NCBI GenBank assembly: GCA_963170055.1
Contig: CAUJGJ010000007.1
Span: 98,901 to 162,900, forward strand
DNA from: Halisarca cf. caerulea
Lineage: Eukaryota; Porifera; Demospongiae; Chondrillida; Halisarcidae
Direction of reading: 5' to 3'
DNA length: 64,000 nt
The notes under the pieces: generated by a model
Seen by the model: the letters and a program-made list of their open reading frames with translations, nothing else
What the model was told of the DNA's origin: nothing
Databases searched by the model: none
Program-made: the position numbers and the translations under genes
Part shown: piece by piece, positions 45,972-64,000 of the stretch
Numbering within the stretch: position 1 is the stretch's first letter
Layout of the letters: each line of letters starts with the position of its first letter

Positions 45972-46230
45972 TATGTGGACAGTGTACATGTGCACAAACA
46001 ACTTAATTGCATGCAGCTATATATAGAGGCTCGGATTATAGAGGTTGCACTATAGTTCAAACAATATACAGTAACTGTAACATTACAAAGTATTAGGCAC
46101 AGTGACATAATTATCATGAAATACTTGCCATTTCTGTCAATTTGAAATGTATACTAGAATTTTTTTTAAAAAAACATACAAAAGTATTAAAATTTGTCAA
46201 AGGACATGACACAAAGTACAGCATGCATCT

Positions 46231-46743
46231 TTATAATACAGACTTCTCTTGGAGTTTCTGTATAAATGATAAACATAACTCCCATGGGTCTTGTCGTGAT
46301 TGGAGCATGGTCCTTGACAACATGTTGCTAAGGACTGACTGTCCAAATAAGGAAATAACTGAGAAGTGATTATGGTTATCTAATGTCACATGACTAGCTT
46401 GACATCCTTGCTTCTTCAACAACGCAGCCAGCTGCTCAGCTTGGACTCCAAGACCAAAGTCAGATACAGCGGTTAGAAGGAGGCAGGGAGGAAGAATAGG
46501 GCGAGGAAGGTGTGAATGATTCAAACTGTTAGTGTTTGGAAGGAGAAACAGTGGTGAGCTTGTCTCCCATGACTCCCCTTCACGGGGACCAAAGGCTGGT
46601 TTGATGTACAGTTGCCGAGACAACCAATCTGTCATCTGAGTGATGTCATATGCTCCAGACATACCAATGAACCCCTAGGTGTAAGGAAACTTCAGTGTCA
46701 GTGTATGTGTACCTAAACACATACTGTGTGTGTGTGTGCGTGC

Positions 46744-46783
<40 letters not shown>

Positions 46784-48197
46784 ACGTGTGTACGTGTGTA
46801 CGTGTGCACATGCGTGTGTGTGTATACATACAGAAATACGTGTGAGCATGCATGGAGGAGGACCCATGGACACTTGATCCCCACACCCACTACCTATACC
46901 TCTATCATATACCTATGCAATTTGATGTGTATTGTATCATTGAGTGTTTATTGCATCATGGCACGTAGGAGAGGTGGTTGGGTGACTGTGTACCCAATGG
47001 GAACAATTCATACCATGTTTCATCATACTTTCTCCCCTAGAACATGTACATAACTTTATCATGTAGTCGGGGGGGGGGGGGGGGGGGGGATTTTGGATCA
47101 TCATGCACGAGCGAGCTGTAAATTTGACCCAACCCTCAAATAGATTGTTACATCTTCTTATTTTCTCAAGCTCACCAGACAAGACACAATACCCGCTGAT
47201 AGCTAATATCAAAGCACACTCACACACATTGTTCACATGCATGCAGATATCCACTTACTTTAATGCATCTTTTCAGGTCGCTGGTTGCCACCTGGTCCAG
47301 GAGTAGCATCATTCCCAAGTGAGCACCTGCTGAATGACCACTGACGTAGATATGCCTGGAGTCGTACTGCCCTGTGTCAATGCCATGCTGGACGGACCAA
47401 CGAAGAGCAGCATGAATGTCATGGAGAGATTCCTTGAAACTGTTCCTTTGAAGTCCATGTTTCAACTGGTAGTTTACCAAAAGACTGAGATACGTTACAG
47501 CAATCAATAACAAAGAACAGAATGGTGTGTTTAATAGCTTACAATCAATTCTCCCCGTGAAAATAAATGTGTACAGAATGAGAATAACCAAACAACCCCA
47601 GAGAAAGACGAGTACGCTTCTTCCGTACACACGATAGCGAAGAGATATGATAAGCCAGAGAACAAGTGTACTGCAACTGAGCAAACCGTACACAGGAAGC
47701 GAGAATCCTGCTAAAGTAGGCCACTGGTCGTCTCTAAGCAGCCTCGAATTGCGCATCAGAGTGGTAGAGGAGAGGAGATATGTTCCCGCCAAAAGAGGCC
47801 AAATGGTTGCGAAAGAAAAGAATAAGGAAATGAGCAGCTCAAAAGCAAACACACACAAAGGCGTCCATGCCAGTCTGTAGGAGGGGACTATGCACGCGTA
47901 TCCCGCTCTACTGAAAGCTCTCCCCACGTTGTTGTACACACCAAACAACTTCAAAACGAGATAGATGAAGAGATTGGTATCGTACGAAGACAAATAGTGT
48001 TTCCAGCCGTTCTTGTGGCCTCTTCTCCATCCTCCGCCATGAACGAAGAAAACCAAGGGCGGTTTCACCTTCGAGGAAGAACTTTCCGGTAGAAACAAGT
48101 CTAAGCTGTGCTTGTTTATGCTGTCCGTGGAAACACACGAACAGCATTCCGAATGCTGGCAGTATGGAATGTCCTTGTGAACCGCACTAGGCGCCAT
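46231..48197 (-). CDS. membrane alpha/beta-hydrolase (ICME / kynurenine-formamidase type)
   Basis: Two exons, 48197-47259 and 46674-46231, joined in phase 0 (donor GTAAGT, acceptor CCTAG) to a 460-residue protein. The oxyanion motif HGGGW is at residues 53-57 and the nucleophile elbow GHSAGAH has Ser about 289. Candidate Asp about 385 (AVSDFG) and His about 416 (NHNHFSV) complete the triad. GFIGMSGAYDI spans the splice junction and is typical of the esterase/lipase group with isoprenylcysteine methylesterase and arylformamidase. Between about 112 and 243 lies an insert with three or four hydrophobic helices not found in soluble formamidases; plant ICMEs are membrane proteins. The substrate cannot be told from sequence. 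The first ATG in good context is used; the frame extends six codons without another ATG. The intron holds TG and G runs. Confidence 0.8.
46727..46815. repeat. TG microsatellite
   Basis: A (TG)n run with CG and AC variants in the hydrolase intron. Confidence 0.95.
47068..47090. repeat. G homopolymer
   Basis: A run of about 22 G in the hydrolase intron; its length is likely uncertain. Confidence 0.9.
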
Positions 48198-49537
48198 TTG
48201 ACCAACTCGTGCCAACCTGCTTAGCTAAAAATACAACACTGTTTTCATGGTCAGAATAAGTTACTTCAACACAGTATTGAAAATTCCTAGCTGGCGTTCT
48301 TGCTACACGGAATTGAAAGGTCGGAGCGAGGGGTCCAAGGAAAATATTCGAAGCATGACCAACATCACGAGTTTTTGGTGCACGTGACCTCGCGATCTGC
48401 TTCGCACGCATGACTCGTGCTCAACAAATCGAACTCAGTGATGATAAATTGGATGTATGTGGAGTCCCATGCTCAGCATTGACAGAGTACTGTGTGTGTG
48501 TGTGTGCTGTACTGCATGTTTTGTTTGTACTGTGCCATATATGTGTATGTGTTCTGTTGCTGTATGTAGGGACTGTATATTAATATTATACTGTAAAAAG
48601 ATTCTATTGATTAATTAGGCCCTGTTATGTAATCACTTTTTCTTCTTTTACTCAAACACAATGTATTAGTATAAATTCAACTATTGATCTCTTCTTGCAT
48701 ATATATGTGCATGTATACGGGCACATATATATTGAAGGTCGACTATAATGATACATTGCTGTACATATACAAAGGAACACTGCATGCAAAGGATATAATC
48801 TGATAATTCGTTTTGCAGCTCACGCACGCAGTGCATGTGTCCAAGTACAGCCATGCCGCTGTATAGCTGCCACACACGTATACATGCGTTAATTTGCCCT
48901 GTGCAGGGCTGGGCACGTATTCAGGGGATGGAAAAAATATATAGCTCCTACACTTCAGTGTGATTCATATAAAAATTTAATTTATAATGTGAGTCACATG
49001 CATGCAGCTGTGCTTAAATCGCTTACTGTAGTCACTAGGTACTTACATATGTATATGTCAGATTATAATTATGTCCGGAGGTTTTCCTAGCTGTATACCA
49101 CTGCATCACATGCTATCGGACACGCAGGAAGCGTGCATACCATTGGGAGCATGGGAATTGTACAGTGACATAGGTACGTACGTATCTACTGCTGTAACAC
49201 ATGCTCCTCCGATTTCACCAGCTTCTACTAAGGTGCGCGGTGCTCGTCTGAGCACAGCTTGCTGAGCTCCGGTCATTTCAGGAACATACGCATACCAAGA
49301 TGTAGCATCATAATGACACTTCATGTACATATTATCATACATAAAATTTACAAATTAAATACACACACAGCATGGAAGCATATGAATATATGAAAACACA
49401 GAAAAAGCAATGAAGTGAAACAATCACAGCAGTAAGAAGTTATTATATATGATACAGAATGGTTGAGAGATATTACGGATACTAATGTACACAGGGATGA
49501 TAAGTTCAATGTTGTCTGTCTGTTGTTTTTCACAAGT

Positions 49538-49614
<77 letters not shown>

Positions 49615-49739
49615 CACACACGGACACCTATGGAATAATGACTGGACAAAATTCATTGTGTGCTACAATGCCAGACAGCTACTTTTTTCTTGACAGTTTC
49701 TGTTGATTACAGCTGTTTTTGCTGTTGAAAACTACTGTA
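48198..49739. other. intergenic, no gene seen
   Basis: Region between the start of the hydrolase and the end of STK11. It has AT-rich unique sequence and a CA run at 49541-49611. The short open frames have no recognisable product. Confidence 0.55.
49541..49611. repeat. CA microsatellite
   Basis: An uninterrupted (CA)n run just downstream of the STK11 stop codon. Confidence 0.95.
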
Positions 49740-56167
<6,428 letters not shown>

Positions 56168-56758
56168 ACTCTATAGTCTAAGACAAAGATACGAACACTT
56201 GAACGCACGGAATTGAATAGTTGTCAATACTCCCTAGCTCACTCGTCGCTGACCTACGTATGTACGCTTGTCACTAGAGAGGGCGACAAGACGAATTCGG
56301 CTGAGGCAAAACAGAGAGCAATTTACATCAAAGATACGATACTAGGCTGTTGTTTACGGACTAAGGGCCTGACTGGCCTGTTAAACGAGAACAAACTAAA
56401 TAAAAATTAAGGAATATCCACTGCTTATAGCGATATTGGCGTTCCTAGCCAGACAGCAAAAACTTGAGATTTACTCACTATTTGTAACGTATTATCATAC
56501 GACCCTGTCCAGAGTCGGTTCTTTGAAACATTTCGTGCATGCAACAATCCATGGCCGAAATTCCCTAAGTACGTACGTACCTATGTACACACCACATAAA
56601 CAATGCCTTATGTATGCGTATACATGTTCAACGAGTAACTAACTCACTATAACATTAGTCTTCCTGTACTAGATGGATGCTCTATATACTTCCCCGAGGA
56701 TTACGGTAGTAAGAGAGAGAGCAAGCGAACCTTTTCCGGCATCTTTAGGCTCTGCACA

Positions 56759-56836
56759 CGGACCACACCCTCGGGGTTTACCCTTCTTCATAGAAAAATG
56801 GCCGACGGGAATTCGCCTTCTGCCATTGTCTCGTTC
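56759..56836 (+). pseudogene. relic copy of SNX7/30-like exon 1 and its leader
   Basis: A 27-bp leader, CGGACCACACCCTCGGGGTT plus seven more bases, is identical to 60693-60719 before the real SNX start. An ATG at 56798 follows, reading MADGNSPSAIVSF then stop, compared with MADEEGSGIV in the SNX gene. The donor has gone and the stop codon comes from the adjoining hairpin element. It is interpreted as one half of a segmental duplication. Confidence 0.65.
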
Positions 56837-56909
56837 TAGTCTCGTCGTACCCAGCCCCATTCTCGCATAATGGCTCACGCACGCGAGAGTGGGGCTGGGT
56901 ATGAGACTA
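56837..56909. mobile_element. TAGTCT foldback element, copy C
   Basis: A 73-bp hairpin starting TAGTCTCGTCGTACCCAGCC and ending GGCTGGGTATGAGACTA. It resembles the other TAGTCT elements, but the flanking 9-mers do not match, so the target duplication is lost or the ends are misplaced. Confidence 0.55.
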
Positions 56910-57714
56910 CCTTTTGCTTGGGTCGATATGCACACCCCTTTTTTACCGATGATGCAATCTACTCATAGTTTGCATGACTGTAATTCTTCTTGTATGACTT
57001 GGTCTCAGACTTGGTATAGGAAAATGGATCCTATAATATCCAACAGAGGATCTGTGACATGGGTAATGGCTGATGACGCATTATCTTTTGGACATTCATG
57101 CAAATCCTCCGAAATCCTTTGCACACTAATTCGAATTCATCCATTAATAATGATTATAGCTGAGTAGTAAAAAATTGAGAAATGGATCTGACTACACAGG
57201 ACTAAGCTATGGATACACATTTACACATGTTTTAATATCTATGATTTAAAAACATACATATTATGGGATCTGTGGTACTACACCAAAACACCAAGGAGAG
57301 GCCACTAGGTCAGCTTATAGCAAAACGAAGTAGAAGATACAATGCAAGACATGGGAGAAATGTAACACGCATGTATTTCTTGTGTGCGTGACCATAGGAC
57401 ACGGTGTGACTAAACCATTTATAACATAAATGAATAAACACATGCAGAAAAGATAAAATTGATCATGCACATATGTACTTATTCAGGTCTATAGTTTACA
57501 TGTTGATTGGAATCAATGCATGTGGGACTGAAAACAAAGACCAAGATAGTTCTACAAAGGTCCAAATTGAGCTTAAAACATGACCTGATCCCTAGGGTAA
57601 TGTTACAACTAACGCAAGCTTGACACAAAATACGCTACTTCTTCCTCGTTTTGCCCAGGTTTGATGGTACAGTGGCTCCTTAACGATTCTCTTAATCTCC
57701 TCCATGCTGGACAT

Positions 57715-58264
57715 CTCACTAGCAGTGTTGTGGCCATTACAAGGATATCACAATCAACTACCATTGCAATTATCTTGGTATCAAAGCATTACAATTACCA
57801 TTACCACTACGGATCTCCACTAAAGTAACCAATTAACATTGCAACTACATTTCTACAATTGCAATTGCAATTACTAATTACAGATTTATTCTTGGATGCT
57901 TGCAAAAGTTATTGCACCTTACCGAGATTTCATAAATGTGGTGATCTAAATCATGTGATTTATGTTATTTTCCTGTTTCAACCAGGCACTGGGTTTAATG
58001 TAGCACGGAAAATAGCCTCAAACTAGCCAAAATCTACCTTCTTAGGGGGGGAAATATATCCACAGATATACACAATATCCATCACAGTAGTTGCATGGTA
58101 ACTGTGTAATTTGATGCAAATAGCAAAAGAATACCAATTACCATTACAACTACTCTGAGACTGAAACAGCTCCATTACAATTACATTACCATTACTGGCA
58201 AATATATACCTAATTAAAATTGATTACAATTACTAATTACCATTACCACAACACTGCTCACTAG
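57715..58264. mobile_element. hAT-like MITE with 8-bp TSD
   Basis: A 534-bp element (57723-58256) with terminal inverted repeats CAGTGTTGTGG / CCACAACACTG and identical 8-bp flanks CTCACTAG (57715-57722 and 58257-58264). The interior is rich in repeated ATTACAATTACCATTACC. An 8-bp target duplication and CAGTG ends are typical of hAT elements. It encodes no transposase. Confidence 0.85.
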
Positions 58265-58527
58265 CCAGTGCACCACTGTTACACTCCTTGCATACTCTGT
58301 CTTCTCTCTTTACTCCCTGCCACCTAAACAACTCTACCTGAAAAGCAGCAGTACACCCTCTGAGTTTGTATTTATGTGAATAAAGGGATGTGAAGTATAG
58401 AGTATCTATGATGTGATGCAGTTATCATGCATGCCACAAGTCTTGTATGTTGAGAAAATTCAACTTCGAATTCTTGTGTCAAAAGGCTAAAAAAAATAGG
58501 TTGGAGAAATAATCTTTTGAATTCAGT

Positions 58528-58543
58528 GGCTTTTAGAAAAGCC
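58528..58543 (-). terminator. histone 3' stem-loop of H4
   Basis: Reads GGCTTTTCTAAAAGCC on the minus strand, a 6-bp stem with a TCTA loop, about 20 bp after the H4 stop. This is the replication-dependent histone mRNA processing signal bound by SLBP. Confidence 0.9.
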
Positions 58544-58562
58544 GTTTGTTGAAAAGTTTAGT

Positions 58563-58919
<357 letters not shown>

Positions 58920-58949
58920 CTATCAGAAAGTTGCTTCTCTTTCGATCTT

Positions 58950-59016
58950 CCCGCCTATTGTAGGGAATAGGCGGACCTCTGTGTAATAGTGACGTCACTA
59001 TCGGACCTCTGTGTAA
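58950..59016 (-). promoter_or_regulatory. H4 promoter block with CRE-like palindrome
   Basis: Perfect 16-bp palindrome ATAGTGACGTCACTAT at 58986-59001, containing the CRE/ATF core TGACGTCA. It is framed by two copies of CGGACCTCTGTGTAA and preceded by a CCTATTG...GAATAGG hairpin. The same arrangement is kept upstream of the H4 pseudogene (63676-63738). CRE function is inferred from motif identity. Confidence 0.65.
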
Positions 59017-59584
59017 CGAACAATATTATCTCTGCTTACACTCAACTCGGAACCCTTCGAATCCATGCTTGAATAAAATATAATGTTTATGTAATGCCAT
59101 GCAAACAGTTTATTGTTTTACTTTTCCAAGCTGCTGCTTGCAAGGATTTCCTTCATGGATTCTTCTGTAATACTTTTAACCTTGCCACTAGGTTGTGGAC
59201 AATAATTAATGATATTAATTTAGCATAATTTTTAAAAAAACCATACATAGCAAGAGAGTATACACATGCAATGTTTATATATGTATATGTACAGTATATA
59301 CACTGAGTAACTTTATATTATATGTATACATGCATCTGCTCTATGCCTATAGCTATGTATCTATGGTTTAACAGATGTAGACTACATGTATCTATGGTTT
59401 AACAGATGTAGACTACATGCAACATTGAAATTCACTGGTAAAGCGAGTGCGAGGCTGGGTTAGCTACTGAGCTACCCAAAGTGCATGCACCCACACACAT
59501 AGCTGAGCTAGTTAACAAAATGACATAATCACATGAAAGGGAGTGCAAGATATGGTCTGGGCTACGCGAGGCTGCAGCTGAGCA
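59017..59584. other. intergenic, no gene seen
   Basis: AT-rich non-coding DNA. A 35-bp direct repeat (CTATGGTTTAACAGATGTAG plus flanks) occurs twice at about 59352-59420. Confidence 0.5.
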
Positions 59585-59672
59585 TAACTGACTTGTTGGA
59601 AGGCTCCACAAGACAATTCACATCCAATTCATTGGTCAAACCTAGCCCTTCTACTCCAGGTCTCGCAGCCAT
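59583..59672 (-). pseudogene. relic copy of STK11 exon 1
   Basis: Reads MAARPGVEGLGLTNELDVNC then LVEPSNK, against MAARPGG...GLPNELDVDDLVDPFNK in the real exon 1 at 56167-56016. About 20 codons of the middle part are missing. The donor position is kept as GTCAGT. No further STK11 exon follows, so it cannot encode a kinase. Confidence 0.75.
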
Positions 59673-60690
59673 GGTCAAAGATAGGAGTATGTACAACAGC
59701 ACCGAATGGTGGTCAGCTCTCACAGCTGCTATTTGCCTCTGGTAGATGTGAATCAAAGAGTGTTATGGAGAAGACGACAAAGTTTGGTACTATTTGTTGC
59801 AATAATGGTCTTAAAGTTTATTCTGGCCATTTGTTTACACATTCGGTCTGGGCATATTTATGACACTGATCAACATCAACTTATCATGAACTTCAGCATG
59901 CTGATCAGTGGCTCAGTTGTATTATGGCAATGACGCCGGTTCACTTTGCCATGGACTTGAGTGATTAAGCAGTTTCAGCCAAGAAGAGGGACCACTAGTG
60001 ATGAAGACAACTGGTGGAATGGCCAATTAATGCCAGAATGAACAATGTTCTTTTCGCAGATCAAGCTAACTTACATGCTTGCTGAAAATGAAACCATGCC
60101 AGTAAGTGATGACCAGTCACCTGGCTGATGTCTCATTTGATTGTCCCTCATCAAATCTTCCTTAATGTTGAAGTTACTATGGCAGCCGCAGTCAAGAGAT
60201 ATGCGGCATGCCCCCATTAATGATGTCCAAATCACTAGGTCTGGGAAGAGGTCATTAGTAGTGATTCATTCTATAATATTATATACATGTAATTAGTATG
60301 CTGTTTCAACATTGAAAGACATCACATTGCCATAGGGAGCCAGTAGTAACTGATTTTTCTTCACATCATAAATCTACTAATTTGAATTTGCAATAAAGGA
60401 TGTCCATTTTCTTGAGAAGTTCTAGGTAAAGATTTGTGGGGCAAGTAAATGGCTATGGAGCTTGACAGCCGGGTATTGGTTATACTGATACTACTGCTGG
60501 CTTGCAAGTTGGACAACCATAGGGTTAAAGACAGTTCAGGGAACTGGGTGCAGTGTAAAAATTCCCATATCTCTTAGGTTATAATACAGTGTGCTATGCA
60601 GGTTGTAATGTAGTAGACGAAATTTCAAAACCACGTCAGAGCAACTTGAGCGAGTTTTTCCCGCAATTATTTATAAGGCGCATTCATGCA
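59673..60690. other. intergenic between STK11 exon 1 relic and SNX gene
   Basis: Unique non-coding DNA. No exon was recognised; it likely includes the SNX promoter at its right end. Confidence 0.5.
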
Positions 60691-60732
60691 TACGGACCAC
60701 ACCCTCGGGGTTTACCCTTGCACTGAAGGAAA

Positions 60733-64000
<3,268 letters not shown>

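Larger units (their letters stand above)
43867..46230. other. non-coding, MITE-rich
   Basis: No exon was recognised. The region holds three or four CAGT-type MITEs, a 16-bp minisatellite and AT-rich unique DNA. Confidence 0.6.
56168..57714. other. STK11 upstream region with SNX exon 1 relic
   Basis: Includes the STK11 promoter, the relic of SNX exon 1 (56759-56836) and an inserted hairpin (56837-56909). The rest is unique non-coding DNA. Confidence 0.5.

Noticed and set aside
43867..46230. Search for tRNA or other RNA genes in the gene-poor stretch
   Set aside because: No cloverleaf or box A/B pattern was recognised by eye. A tRNA or covariance-model scan would be needed to be sure.

Overview
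This window looks like nuclear DNA of an early-branching animal, most likely a sponge. That placement is inference. The support is animal-type genes (CFAP57, RUVBL1, STK11/LKB1, an SNX7/30-type sorting nexin, histone H4), short introns with standard GT-AG sites, close head-to-head gene pairs, and very heavy CA/TG and TACG-type simple repeats. There are 200 Ns at 1301-1500, inside a CFAP57 intron.

Layout. 1-3870 (-): the 5' part of CFAP57, a ciliary WD40 protein, running off the left edge. 4056-5423 (+): intronless RUVBL1, head-to-head with CFAP57 across 185 bp. 5.4-9.3 kb: mostly non-coding, with satellites and MITE pieces. 9.3-10.7 kb: two small divergent genes, one a conserved-looking membrane protein fragment and one an unrecognised 139-residue protein.

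11.1-43.9 kb (-): the main feature, an array of twelve tandem copies of a single-exon gene family. Each full product has about 580-603 residues. It has an N-terminal CARD-like death-fold domain, a Ser/Thr/Gln-rich linker with a conserved aromatic-acidic motif (FVEHMYACFDFTP), and a C-terminal helical region that looks TPR-like. Nine copies are open from start to stop. One carries a single-base frameshift, one has two lesions, and one has lost its whole N-terminal half at a CA repeat. Conservation is in blocks: the CARD and the start of the helical region are almost the same in all copies, while the linker and the later helical region fall into interleaved subtypes. This suggests gene conversion plus diversification. 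The architecture fits an expanded signalling or innate-immune family, but function is inferred only from domain type. Copies are separated by microsatellites and two or three recurring kinds of spacer.

43.9-64 kb: a membrane-embedded alpha/beta-hydrolase (ICME/kynurenine-formamidase type, -), a complete nine-exon STK11/LKB1 gene (-), an intact histone H4 gene (-) with a 3' stem-loop, and the 5' part of an SNX7/30-like gene (+). An H4 pseudogene lies in an SNX intron. STK11 exon 1, the SNX first exon and H4 each occur twice in the same order, so this end carries an old segmental duplication. Three non-autonomous DNA transposon families can be delimited: TAGTCT foldback elements with 9-bp target duplications, CAGT...ACTG (pogo-like) MITEs, and one hAT-like MITE with an 8-bp target duplication.
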